Of a stretch of DNA of 64,000 bases, positions 1-8,151 are shown piece by piece. Below the pieces are notes generated by a model. It did not search any database. It was given only the letters and a program-made list of their open reading frames with translations, and had not been told where the DNA came from. The translations under genes and the position numbers were made by a program. Origin of the DNA: Mycobacterium sp. 050128 (GTDB lineage: Bacteria; Actinomycetota; Actinomycetes; Mycobacteriales; Mycobacteriaceae); NCBI RefSeq assembly GCF_036409155.1, contig NZ_JAZGLW010000001.1, positions 2,914,001-2,978,000 of the forward strand, given 5' to 3'. Each line of letters begins with the position of its first letter. Position 1 is the first letter of the stretch.

Positions 1-818
1 TCGGCCAGTCGCTGCTGCACGGCCTGGAAGCTGCCGATCGGTCGTCCGAATTGTTCACGGCCACTGGTGTATTCAGCGGCGATCCGCAGAGCCCGCTCGG
101 TGACGCCAAGCTGGATCGCACACAGCCCGATCAGCGCCCGGGTGTGCAGCGATTCGATTGTGCCCTCCAGCCGGTCAGCATCGGAAACTGTCGCACCGCA
201 GAGGAATACGTCTGCATGCGGTTCTCGGCTGGTGGTGGCTACCGGTCGAATCTCGACGCCCGGGGCGTCGCTGGGCAGCAGGAACAGGCTCACCCGCCCG
301 TCGTCGGTGGTGGCGGGCACCAACACGGTGTCGGCAAGCTGGGCCGCCGGCACCAGTTCCTTGGCCCCGTCCAGGCGCCAGTTCTGGCCGTCGCGAACGG
401 CTTTGGTGACAGGCCTGAGCGGGTCGGAACGGCCGGGTTCGGCCAGCCCGGCGGTGAGGATGCGAGTTCCGGCGATGACGCCGGGCAGGAACCGCTGTTG
501 TTGCTCGCGACTACCGTGGCGGGCGATCGGGTCCGCGCCCAGCACCAGGGTCGCGTAGGCCGGCACCGGGGCCACGCTCCACCCGACCTCGGCCAGCAAC
601 ACGCCGAGTTCCACGAAGCCGCCGCCGTTACCTCCCAACGACTCCGGCAACGCGGTGCCCAGCAGGTCGACGGCCGCGAGTTCTTGCCAGAGCAAGGGGT
701 CGAAGCGGGTCTCGCCGGCTTCGAGCTCGGTCAGTCGCTCCGGGGTGGCGCGGCGGACAAACAGGTCGCGGGCCACCTTGCGGACGGTCTCTTGTTCTTC
801 GGTGAAGGTGAAATCCAT
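1..818 (-). CDS. Acyl-CoA dehydrogenase, FadE28-like (C-terminus beyond window)
   Basis: The leftward frame opens at an ATG at 818 and stays open to the window edge, giving the first 272 residues of a flavin acyl-CoA dehydrogenase. It starts MDFTFTEEQETVRKVARDLF and contains the mid-domain stretch GLAEPGRSDP and the C-domain start YTSGREQFGRPIGSFQAVQQ, typical of the family. The sequence most resembles the FadE28 (ChsE1) side of the alpha2-beta2 dehydrogenases that act on steroid side-chain CoA esters. That type usually lacks the catalytic base and needs a FadE29-type partner, and such a partner is encoded three genes upstream (1784-3001). The gene starts 10 bp after the DUF35 gene and is probably the last visible member of the leftward operon. 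The substrate is inferred only by analogy to the igr operon. Confidence 0.85.
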   Translation of the reverse strand, partial: MDFTFTEEQETVRKVARDLFVRRATPERLTELEAGETRFDPLLWQELAAVDLLGTALPESLGGNGGGFVELGVLLAEVGWSVAPVPAYATLVLGADPIARHGSREQQQRFLPGVIAGTRILTAGLAEPGRSDPLRPVTKAVRDGQNWRLDGAKELVPAAQLADTVLVPATTDDGRVSLFLLPSDAPGVEIRPVATTSREPHADVFLCGATVSDADRLEGTIESLHTRALIGLCAIQLGVTERALRIAAEYTSGREQFGRPIGSFQAVQQRLA

Positions 819-828
819 CGGGCGTTAC

Positions 829-1239
829 CTAGCTGCTCGGCCGGAACTGGTGCAGCACAAGACCTTCCGAACCGGGACCGTCGAAGGACCGGTAGAAGAC
901 CTCGACCGGCATTCCGACGGTGACGTCCGCCGGGTCGATGTCACAGAGATTCGATACCAGCCGCACGCCCTCGGCGAGCTCCACCAGCACCACGATGTAG
1001 GGGTACTCGAAGAAGGGAAACTTGGGTTCGTGCGGCATCACGTAGCTGTAGACGGTGCCGCGGCCCGACGATTCGATGGCCTCCCACTCCAGCGAACGGC
1101 AGTGGGGGCACATGGGCCGTGCCGGATTGCGCAGCGTTGCGCATCCCTTGCAGCGCTGGATCAGCAGCTTGTGCTCGCGCAGCCCGTTCCAGAAGAACTC
1201 GGTGTCCGGACTGATCGCCGGTGCCAGGCGGGTGCTCAT
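829..1239 (-). CDS. DUF35 OB-fold protein with zinc ribbon (ChsH2 C-terminal-domain-like)
   Basis: 136 residues. The N-terminal rubredoxin-like zinc ribbon has four cysteines in a C-x2-C-x10-C-x2-C pattern (Cys30, 33, 44, 47), followed by an OB fold with the typical GTVYSYV and YIVVLVELAEG strands. The ATG at 1237-1239 overlaps the stop of the MaoC gene as ATGA, so the two are translationally coupled. In M. tuberculosis ChsH2 this domain is fused to a MaoC domain, and it serves as the docking partner of the Ltp2 aldolase in cholesterol side-chain removal. Here the two domains are separate genes in the same order. An Ltp2-like aldolase is not in the window and may lie to the left. The role is inferred from family and context. 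Confidence 0.82.
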   Translation of the reverse strand: MSTRLAPAISPDTEFFWNGLREHKLLIQRCKGCATLRNPARPMCPHCRSLEWEAIESSGRGTVYSYVMPHEPKFPFFEYPYIVVLVELAEGVRLVSNLCDIDPADVTVGMPVEVFYRSFDGPGSEGLVLHQFRPSS

Positions 1240-1787
1240 GAGTTCTCCGGCTTGAAACGCAGTACCCGGAATCGTTGCCGGCCCAGCACTTCGCCGTTTT
1301 GATCGGAATACGTGATCACCCAGGTCAGGAAGAAGCCGGACCCTTTCGCGGTCTTCTTCTCGTCGGAGACTTCCTCGAACACCGACGTCGCGCTGATCAC
1401 GTCGCCCAGCCGGGGATAGCGTTCGATCTCGAATTCCGAGTTGGTCGCGACCGTGCTGCTGTATCCGGCTTCGTCCAGGAACGCCGTGGGGTTGTTCGTG
1501 ATCTCCATCGGTGCCCCGCCGCGCTCGCCGATCCCCTCCAGCTTGGGCGACGGCATCGTCCAGGTCTGCAGCATGACCGGCGGCGACACGATGCCGCCGA
1601 ACCGCGAGGCTGCCGCGAACTCCGGATCGAGGTACACCGGGTTCATGTCGTCCAGCGCGTACGCCCAATGCCGGATCATCGGCTGATTCACCGGATCCGG
1701 TGCCACCGTGGGCTTTCCGCTCCCCCCGGTCGGCTTGTTCACGAGCCCCCGCAACTTGGCGAGGAACTCGGGATCGTGGTTGGTCAC
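1236..1787 (-). CDS. MaoC-like hydratase subunit (ChsH2 N-terminal-domain-like)
   Basis: 183 residues with a hot-dog fold. The sequence DPVNQPMIRHWAYALDDMNP followed by the IVSPPVMLQTWTM stretch closely matches the N-terminal half of M. tuberculosis ChsH2, the non-catalytic half of the ChsH1-ChsH2 enoyl-CoA hydratase. The hydratase-2 motif D-x-N-P-x-H reads D-M-N-P-V-Y here, so the catalytic histidine is Tyr, as I recall for ChsH2. Activity would then need a ChsH1-like partner, which is not visible and may lie left of the window. The start is a GTG at 1785-1787 that overlaps the stop of the upstream dehydrogenase (GTGA). The stop overlaps the DUF35 start (ATGA). The gene lies in a tight four- or five-gene operon. 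Confidence 0.82.
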   Translation of the reverse strand: MTNHDPEFLAKLRGLVNKPTGGSGKPTVAPDPVNQPMIRHWAYALDDMNPVYLDPEFAAASRFGGIVSPPVMLQTWTMPSPKLEGIGERGGAPMEITNNPTAFLDEAGYSSTVATNSEFEIERYPRLGDVISATSVFEEVSDEKKTAKGSGFFLTWVITYSDQNGEVLGRQRFRVLRFKPENS

Positions 1788-3001
1788 TTGCTGGATCCTC
1801 CTGACTGTTCCTGAGCAGGTTGGGGCGCCCGCAGGTCACGTGGTGCTCGAGGCATGCCCAATCCCGCCATGGCGATGATGTCACGCTGAATTTCGTTGGC
1901 CCCGCCGCCGAACGTGTTGATGACCGCGAACCGGTACGCGGACTCCAGCGCCCCGCGTAGTGGCGCGTCGTTGCCCGTGCGTACTCCGTTGTGGTCGAGC
2001 ACCTCCAGCAGTTGGCGGGCGACCTGCTGGGTGAGTTCGGTGCCGAACACCTTGGCAGCCGAGGCCTCGCCCATGTTGAGCACGCCCTTCGTCATCGCCG
2101 CGTTCACCCGCACGTTCACCAGTTTGTACGCGGCAACCTGCGCCTCGACCCGGGCCAGTGTCTGCCGAACCCACGGCTGGTCGATCACCTGCCCGTCGTC
2201 GAGCTGCGTGGTGCGGGCCCAGTCCAGGGTCTTCTCGAAGAGCGGCTCGAGTGCGCCGAGGTTACCCAGGGCCGCGCGTTCGAAATTCAGCTGCGTGGTG
2301 ATCAGTTGCCAGCCCTGGTTCTCGCCGCCGACCAGCGCGCTCGCCGGGACCCGCACGTTGTCGTAGAACGTGTAGAAGGTGGAGACACCGGGCATGGTCG
2401 GCAGCGGCTGCCAGGAGAATCCGGGTGACGAGGTGGGCACGATGAGGATGGAAATCCCTTTGTGTTTCTTGGCATTCGGATCGGTGCGCGCCGCCAGCCA
2501 GATGTAGTCGGCGTACGCGGCGCCGCTGGTGAACATCTTCTGTCCGTTGATCACGTACTCGTCACCGTCGCGCACCGCGGTCGTGCATACCGACGCCAGG
2601 TCGCTGCCGGCTCCCGGCTCGGAATAGCCGATCGCGAATTCGACGCTGCCGTCGAGAATTGACGGCAGGAACTTCTGTTTCTGTTCCTCGGTACCGCACT
2701 GCATCAGGGTCGGTCCGACCGTGTTAAGCGTCACCAGCGGGATCGGAGCGTCGACCCGGCGCGCCTCCTCGGAGAAGATGAATTGCTCGATCGCCGAGAA
2801 GCCGCGTCCGCCATACTCTTTGGGCCAGCCCACGCCGAGCAGGTTCGCCTCGGCCAGGGCGCGCACGCACTCCCGCACCTCCGGACCGCCCTCGACGCGG
2901 TCCTTGATCGCGTCGGTGCGCTCGGGCGTCATCACCTCTTCCAGTGTGGCGCGGAACTCGGCGCGCAGCTTTTCCTGCTCCGGTGTGTACTCGAGGTGCA
3001 T
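1784..3001 (-). CDS. Acyl-CoA dehydrogenase, FadE29-like
   Basis: 405 residues, full length for the family. Visible signatures are GWPKEYGGRGFSAIEQFIF near residue 58, the flavin-domain AIGYSEPGAGSDLASV near 123, NGQKMFTSGA near 152, and the C-terminal FGGGANEIQRDIIAMAGLGMP. The LNFER motif at 238-242 carries Glu241, at the place where FadE29-type subunits have their catalytic base. It resembles FadE29 (ChsE2), the active half of the alpha2-beta2 steroid-CoA dehydrogenases, and would pair with the FadE28-like protein at 1-818. The ATG at 2999-3001 lies 3 bp after the P450 stop. Its own stop overlaps the MaoC start. The FAD-dependent dehydrogenation is certain by family; the sterol- or terpenoid-derived acyl-CoA substrate is an inference. 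Confidence 0.9.
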   Translation of the reverse strand: MHLEYTPEQEKLRAEFRATLEEVMTPERTDAIKDRVEGGPEVRECVRALAEANLLGVGWPKEYGGRGFSAIEQFIFSEEARRVDAPIPLVTLNTVGPTLMQCGTEEQKQKFLPSILDGSVEFAIGYSEPGAGSDLASVCTTAVRDGDEYVINGQKMFTSGAAYADYIWLAARTDPNAKKHKGISILIVPTSSPGFSWQPLPTMPGVSTFYTFYDNVRVPASALVGGENQGWQLITTQLNFERAALGNLGALEPLFEKTLDWARTTQLDDGQVIDQPWVRQTLARVEAQVAAYKLVNVRVNAAMTKGVLNMGEASAAKVFGTELTQQVARQLLEVLDHNGVRTGNDAPLRGALESAYRFAVINTFGGGANEIQRDIIAMAGLGMPRAPRDLRAPQPAQEQSGGSSK

Positions 3002-3004
3002 TGC

Positions 3005-4186
3005 TCAGCCGCTCATCCCGAGTCGCACCGGCATGCGCTTCACCCCGGGCACCATCGTGGCCCGCATTCGATCGACCTCACCCGCCAGCTCGATCGTAGG
3101 GAAGCGCCGCAGCAGCTCGTCGAACATCACGGTTGCCTCCAGGCGCGCCAATTGCGCGCCGATGCAGGAATGCTCACCGCACCCGAACGCGATGTGCGGG
3201 TTCGGATGCCGGGTCACTTTGAATTCCTCTGAGTCGGAACCGAATATGTCCTCGTCCCGGTTCGCCGAGCCGTACAGCATCACCACCACCTCGCCGGCGC
3301 GGATCTGCTGACCGCGAATCTCGACGTCGGCCGTGGCGGTGCGGGCCATATGGACCACCGGGCTGTTCCACCGCAACATCTCTTCGACGGCCAGCGGGAT
3401 CAGCGTCCGGTCCTCGACCAGCAGGCGGTGCTGGTCGGGATGCGTGATCAGCGCCAGCGTGCCCAGCGCGATCAAATTCCGGGTGGTCTCGTTTCCGGCC
3501 ACCAGTAGCAGGAACGCGAAGTTGAGCAGGTCTTCGTCGGTGAGCCGTTGCTCGTCGATCTCGGCGCCGGCCAACACCGACAGCAAGTCGTCGCGCGGTT
3601 GTATGCGCCTGGCGGCGATCAGCTGCTGGAAGTACTCGTAGAGTTGCCCGGCCGCCACCATCGGGTCGAGCTCGATCTCCGGATCGGCCGTGCCGGTGGC
3701 CGCATCCGACCAGGCCCGGAACTGCTCCCAGTCGTCGGGCGGGGCGCCGATGAGCTCGGCGATCATCCGGGTGGGCAGCGGTGCGGCAATCTGTTCGGCG
3801 AACTCGTGGACCGAACCCGGCTCAACGCCGTCGAGGATGCCCGCCACGATCTCACGGATCTTTCCCTCGAGCACCGAAACCCGGCGCCGGCTGAATCCCG
3901 AGTTGATCAACTTGCGCATCTGCCGGTGGCGCGGCGGGTCGGTGAAGATGAGGCCGCCCAGCTGCACCGGGTCGGGAATCTGCGGGTCGGGGATGCTGAT
4001 GCCTTTGGTGGAGGTGAACAGGGCCGGGTTGCTCGACACAAAGCGGATGTCCTCGTATTTCAGCAGCGCCCAGAAGTTGGTGACGTCGTTCCAGCACACC
4101 GGTGCCGTCGCGCGCAGCTCCCGGTACGCCGGATAGGGATCGCCCGCGTAGAAGTCGGGTGAATGCAGTGGGACAGTGGTCTGCAC
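3005..4186 (-). CDS. Cytochrome P450 (first of two paralogues)
   Basis: 393 residues. The oxygen-activation motif AGNETT is at 230-235, the ExxR pair is Glu269 to Arg272, and the haem loop FGCGEHSCIG has Cys341 as the iron ligand. It is a soluble, class I bacterial P450. The GTG at 4184-4186 is chosen as start because TAGGAGG lies about 9 bases ahead and the paralogue at 8148-9323 begins at the same place (PLHSPDFYAGDPYP). An ATG ten codons earlier lacks this support. It is the first gene of the leftward beta-oxidation operon, as cyp125 is for igr, suggesting terminal oxidation of an alkyl side chain. The CYP family number cannot be assigned from sequence alone. Confidence 0.93.
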   Translation of the reverse strand: MQTTVPLHSPDFYAGDPYPAYRELRATAPVCWNDVTNFWALLKYEDIRFVSSNPALFTSTKGISIPDPQIPDPVQLGGLIFTDPPRHRQMRKLINSGFSRRRVSVLEGKIREIVAGILDGVEPGSVHEFAEQIAAPLPTRMIAELIGAPPDDWEQFRAWSDAATGTADPEIELDPMVAAGQLYEYFQQLIAARRIQPRDDLLSVLAGAEIDEQRLTDEDLLNFAFLLLVAGNETTRNLIALGTLALITHPDQHRLLVEDRTLIPLAVEEMLRWNSPVVHMARTATADVEIRGQQIRAGEVVVMLYGSANRDEDIFGSDSEEFKVTRHPNPHIAFGCGEHSCIGAQLARLEATVMFDELLRRFPTIELAGEVDRMRATMVPGVKRMPVRLGMSG

Positions 4187-4220
4187 GGCCGGGCCTCCTA
4201 GAACCAGCGGGATCACTATC

Positions 4221-4233
4221 CGACAGATTGTCG
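4221..4233. promoter_or_regulatory. Candidate operator, 5-bp-arm inverted repeat
   Basis: CGACA-gat-TGTCG is a perfect inverted repeat 35 bp upstream of the P450 start. It lies in the 210-bp divergent region shared with the aldehyde dehydrogenase operon. A second overlapping pair, GTCGCA (4230-4235) and TGCGAC (4244-4249), is spaced by 8 bp. The size and position fit a TetR-type repressor site, but no regulator gene is adjacent in the window. Confidence 0.35.
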
Positions 4234-4325
4234 CAATGTGTCCTGCGACGTTGTGTCTACTCTGGCCTGCCCGACGCTGTCAATACGTGCGCAACGCGGT
4301 GTAATACCCCGGAATTCACGCAATT

Positions 4326-4341
4326 GGTGATTGACGTCACA
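4326..4341. promoter_or_regulatory. Candidate CRP-family binding site
   Basis: GTGA-TTGACG-TCACA matches the GTGA-N6-TCAC core bound by the mycobacterial CRP regulator (Rv3676 type). It lies about 55 bp upstream of the preferred aldehyde dehydrogenase start and about 140 bp from the P450 start. The inner 8 bp, TGACGTCA, is also a perfect palindrome. Chance occurrence cannot be excluded. Confidence 0.4.
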
Positions 4342-4349
4342 GGTGCATG

Positions 4350-4359
4350 GGTGTACACC
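4350..4359. promoter_or_regulatory. Candidate operator palindrome GGTGTACACC
   Basis: This is a perfect 10-bp palindrome 38 bp ahead of the preferred start of the aldehyde dehydrogenase gene. It is placed where a repressor would block the rightward promoter. Support is limited to symmetry and position. Confidence 0.3.
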
Positions 4360-4396
4360 AGGTGTTTAGATGACCGACCGTCGGGTGAGGACGCAG

Positions 4397-5866
4397 ATGA
4401 CCGAGCTACAAACTCCGAAAACGCTTGTCGACACCTACCAGCTGTATATCGACGGTAACTGGGTCGAGCCGGCCGACGGTCGCTACGAGGACATCTCCCC
4501 GGCCAGTGAGCAGGTGATCGCGAACGCACCCGACGCGAGCGTCGCACAGGTCGGCGACGCGATCGCGGCCGCGCGGCGTGCCTTCGACAGCGGACCGTGG
4601 GGCACGATGAGCGCCGAGCAGCGCGCCGGGTGTCTCAGTCAGCTCGGCGATGCGCTGATGAAACACGCCGACGACTTCTTCGCGCTCTCGCAAGTGGAGT
4701 GGGGCTGCATCGCCAACGAGCGGATGATGCAGATCGACGGCGCCGGGTTCATGTCCATGTACGCCGCCCAGCTCGCCACCCAGCTGACCGACCAAGAGGT
4801 CAGCGGGATGGGCGCGGGAACCACGGTGCTGCGCCATCAGCCGCTGGGCGTGGTCTCCGTGCTGACGCCGTGGAACTTCCCGCACTGCCTCAACGTGATG
4901 AAGCTCAACCATGCCCTTGCCGCGGGAAACACGGTCGTGCTCAAGCCGTCACCGCTGACGCCCTTGGCCGGACTTGCCCTCGCGCGGATCATCGACGAAT
5001 ACACCGACATACCACCGGGTGTCGTCAACGTGGTCACGCCGTCGGGCGTCGAGGCCGCCAAGCTGCTGACCACCGATCCGCGAATCGACATGGTCAGCTT
5101 CACCGGCAGTTCGGTCGTCGGCCGCCAGGTGATGTCCGCCGCCGGGGACACGATGAAGAGGCTTCTGCTCGAGCTCGGTGGCAAGTCGGCGAGCATCGTT
5201 CTCGACGACACCGAGATCACCGACGAGATGCTGCAGCAGATGCTGTTCGACGGCTGCTCGCTGCACGCCGGGCAGGCCTGCATCCTGCACAGCCGGCTGC
5301 TGCTTCCCGATTCGCTGCACGACGAGGTGGTCGATCGGCTGGCCGCATTGGCGGGGGCGGTCAAGGTCGGCGACCCCACCGATCCCGACGTGCAGATGGG
5401 TCCGCTGATCAGCGCCGCGCAACGGGATCGGGTCGAGGCGCACGTGGCCGGCGCGCGCAGCGAGGGGGCCAAAGTGGTGACCGGCGGGCGTCGTCCGCCC
5501 GGCCTGCACTCCGGTTTCTACTTCGAGCCCACGATCCTGACCGGTGTCGAGCCGAATTCGACTATCGCGCAAGAGGAAGTGTTCGGTCCGGTGATGACGG
5601 TGCTGCGCTACCGCGACGAGGAGGATGCGATCGCGATCGCGAACAACTCGCAGTACGGGCTCTCCGGCGCGGTGTGGGGTGCCGACGTGGATCGCGCTGC
5701 CCGCGTCGCGCGTCGCATCCGGACCGGGCAGGTCGCCGTCAACGGCTGCAGCCCGGGTGGCGCGCCGTTCGGCGGCTTCAAACTGAGCGGACTGGGCCGC
5801 GAGGGCGGTGGCCTCATCGGCGTCCATCAATACATGGAACAGATGGCCATCGGGGTTCCCGCGTGA
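4397..5866 (+). CDS. NAD(P)-dependent aldehyde dehydrogenase
   Basis: 489 residues from the ATG at 4397. The ATG at 4370 would add nine residues; 4397 is preferred because GTGAGGAC lies just ahead. This is the ALDH superfamily fold: TPWNFP (Asn160), the cofactor lysine in LKPSPLTP (Lys183), the SFTGSSVVG turn, LELGGK with the general-base Glu259, and GQAC with the nucleophile Cys295. It oxidises an aldehyde to the acid. Next to a P450 and a CoA-transferase it could take a P450-made alcohol or aldehyde towards a CoA ester. The last four bases overlap the next gene (GTGA). It is the first gene of the rightward arm of a divergent pair with the P450 operon. Confidence 0.93.
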   Translation: MTELQTPKTLVDTYQLYIDGNWVEPADGRYEDISPASEQVIANAPDASVAQVGDAIAAARRAFDSGPWGTMSAEQRAGCLSQLGDALMKHADDFFALSQVEWGCIANERMMQIDGAGFMSMYAAQLATQLTDQEVSGMGAGTTVLRHQPLGVVSVLTPWNFPHCLNVMKLNHALAAGNTVVLKPSPLTPLAGLALARIIDEYTDIPPGVVNVVTPSGVEAAKLLTTDPRIDMVSFTGSSVVGRQVMSAAGDTMKRLLLELGGKSASIVLDDTEITDEMLQQMLFDGCSLHAGQACILHSRLLLPDSLHDEVVDRLAALAGAVKVGDPTDPDVQMGPLISAAQRDRVEAHVAGARSEGAKVVTGGRRPPGLHSGFYFEPTILTGVEPNSTIAQEEVFGPVMTVLRYRDEEDAIAIANNSQYGLSGAVWGADVDRAARVARRIRTGQVAVNGCSPGGAPFGGFKLSGLGREGGGLIGVHQYMEQMAIGVPA

Positions 5867-8151
5867 CGGGACCCCTCACCGGGCTCCACGTCGTCGAAAT
5901 CGCCAACCAGATCGCAGGTCCTTACGCCGCAAAGCTTTTCGTAGACCTCGGCGCCGAGGTCACCAAGATCGAGCCGCCCGCCGGGGATCCGCTGCGCCGC
6001 TGGGGCCCGTTCGGAGATGCCGACTCGGCATGCGGCGGCTTGTTCGGATACCTCAATGCGGGCAAGAGCGGTGCCACCCTTGATCTCGATGAGCCGAAAA
6101 GCGTTGCGGCCGCCCGCGAACTGATCGCCGGCGCGCATCTGCTGGTGGAGAACTTCGCACCCGCAACGCTGGACGGCTGGGGCCTCGGCATCGATACCCT
6201 GCAACAGCTCAACCCGAACCTGGTGGTGCTGCGTATTTCTCACTGCGGCCAGTCGGGACCGATGCGGGACCGGCCGATGACGCCGCTGACCTTGCAGGCG
6301 GCATCGGGCTGGATCAGTAGCCGGGATCCCGACCGCCCACCGGTGCAGGTCGGTGGCCGGATCTCCGAATATGTCGCGGGGTCCTACGGGGCACTGGGAG
6401 CGCTGACCGCGCTGCGCATGCGGTCCGTCGGCCGGATCCGCGAGGTGGACGTGTCGCAGGTCGAGGCGTTGCTGTCGACGCTGCCCTATCCGATGCTGAT
6501 GGCGCAGCGGATGAAACGACTTGGGCTGCCGGCGAATATGCGCTCGGCACCGATGCTGGGAGTGGTGCGGGCCGCCGACGGCTGGGTGGGCATCAACTGC
6601 CTGACGGGCCAGCACTGGCTCGACGTGTGCGCGATGCTCGGGCTGCCCGAGTACGGCGAGCAGCAGATCGCGATCATGCTGGGCGGTCCCGAACGCGACG
6701 AATTCTTCGCCAAGGCCGAGCCGATGCTTGCTGCGCAGACGGTAGCCGAGATCGTCGAACTGGGCCAGGCGCTGCGGATTCCGGCCGCCCCGGTCAACGA
6801 CGGCGCCAGCGTACTGGAGTGCCCGCAGTACGCCAAGCGCGGATTCTTCGTCGAATCCGGTTCGCATCGACGCCCCGGGCCGCCCTACCGGTTCTCGAAA
6901 ACGCCTGTGCCGCAACCAGGCCCGCCGCCACGCCTGGGGGCAAGGCCCGCCCCGTGGTCCACCGCGGGCCAACCGCTGTCGCCGGCAGCAGGCGAGGTGC
7001 CGTTCGCCGGATTGCGGGTGCTGGATCTGACCACGTTTTGGGCGGGCGCGTATCTGACCTGCTACCTCGGCGCGTTCGGCGCCGACGTCGTCAAGGTCGA
7101 ATCGATCCAGCGGCCCGACGGCCACCGCTACTCGGGGGCGTTCGCCTACGAGGGCGACGATTGGTACGAGCGCAGTCCCATCTGGCAGGGCACCAACCTC
7201 AACAAGCGCGACCTGACGCTAGACCTGACTTCGCGGCGTGGCCTCGAGATCGCCCGCCGGCTCGCCGCTGCGGCCGATGTCGTGGTGGAGAATTTCTCGC
7301 CGCGCGTGGTGGAGAACTTCGGACTGGATTACGACGCGCTGACCGCGCTGAACCCCGACGTGATCATGATACGGATGCCCGGCTACGGATTGGCCGGCCC
7401 GTGGCGCGACTACGTCGGCTGGGCCCTGAACTTCGAGCAGACCGCCGGCATGTCGGCGATCACCGGCTATCCCGACGGGCCGCCCTGCAATCCGCAGGGC
7501 CCGGCCGACCCGATCGTCGGGGTGCACGCAGCAGTCGCGCTGCTCGCCGCGCTCGAACACCGCAGCCGGACCGGCGCAGGGCAGCTGATCGAAGTCGCCC
7601 AAATCGAGGTCGCCGCGGCCGTGACCGCCGAGCCGGTGATCGAGTACTCGATGAACGGGGTCGTCTCGTCCCGGCAAGGCAACCGTCAGCGCGGCTACCT
7701 GCAGGGCGTCTATCCGACCGCCGCCGACGGTGCGTGGGTTGCGATATCGCTGCCCGGCGACGAGACGATCGACCACGACGTCTTCGACGAGCTGGTTGCC
7801 GCCTGGACCCGCGCGCAACAGCCCGCTGACATCATCAAAAGTCTTGTAAAGCAGGGCATTCCGGTTGAGCAGGTGATCACCGGCGAGCAGATGTATGACC
7901 CCGAGTTCATCGGCGCCCAGCTCGACGCGCGTGGCTTCTACGAAGAGTTCGAACATCCGATCACCGGCCCGCACCGCTATCCCGGCTGGCCGTTTCGCAT
8001 CAGTCCCGGCCCAGACCGCCACCACCGCGGCGCGCCGCCGACACTGGGGCAGCACAACAACGAGATCCTGCGTGGTCTCGGTCTGTCCGACGACGAGGTG
8101 GCCGCGCTGCGCGATCAGCGGGTGATCGGCGAGCGGGTGCGCGGCGCCTAG
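5863..8151 (+). CDS. Two-domain family III CoA-transferase (CaiB/BaiF type)
   Basis: 762 residues, about twice the usual length, starting at the GTG in the GTGA overlap with the aldehyde dehydrogenase. Two complete CaiB/BaiF domains are joined by a proline-rich linker (about 345-378). Domain 1 begins LTGLHVVEIANQIAGPYAA and domain 2 begins FAGLRVLDLTTFWAGAYLT. At the catalytic Asp position (Asp169 in E. coli Frc) domain 1 has Glu169 (GGRISEY) while domain 2 keeps Asp549 (GPADPIVGVHAA). Family III enzymes move CoA between carboxylic acids through an aspartyl-CoA thioester. The enzyme would activate the acid made by the neighbouring dehydrogenase. The stop codon overlaps that of the convergent P450 in a shared CTAG. 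Confidence 0.9.
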   Translation: MTGPLTGLHVVEIANQIAGPYAAKLFVDLGAEVTKIEPPAGDPLRRWGPFGDADSACGGLFGYLNAGKSGATLDLDEPKSVAAARELIAGAHLLVENFAPATLDGWGLGIDTLQQLNPNLVVLRISHCGQSGPMRDRPMTPLTLQAASGWISSRDPDRPPVQVGGRISEYVAGSYGALGALTALRMRSVGRIREVDVSQVEALLSTLPYPMLMAQRMKRLGLPANMRSAPMLGVVRAADGWVGINCLTGQHWLDVCAMLGLPEYGEQQIAIMLGGPERDEFFAKAEPMLAAQTVAEIVELGQALRIPAAPVNDGASVLECPQYAKRGFFVESGSHRRPGPPYRFSKTPVPQPGPPPRLGARPAPWSTAGQPLSPAAGEVPFAGLRVLDLTTFWAGAYLTCYLGAFGADVVKVESIQRPDGHRYSGAFAYEGDDWYERSPIWQGTNLNKRDLTLDLTSRRGLEIARRLAAAADVVVENFSPRVVENFGLDYDALTALNPDVIMIRMPGYGLAGPWRDYVGWALNFEQTAGMSAITGYPDGPPCNPQGPADPIVGVHAAVALLAALEHRSRTGAGQLIEVAQIEVAAAVTAEPVIEYSMNGVVSSRQGNRQRGYLQGVYPTAADGAWVAISLPGDETIDHDVFDELVAAWTRAQQPADIIKSLVKQGIPVEQVITGEQMYDPEFIGAQLDARGFYEEFEHPITGPHRYPGWPFRISPGPDRHHRGAPPTLGQHNNEILRGLGLSDDEVAALRDQRVIGERVRGA

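Noticed and set aside
4187..4216. Longer P450 start at the ATG 4214-4216
   Set aside because: The added ten residues cover the strong TAGGAGG ribosome site of the GTG at 4186, and the paralogue has no such extension.
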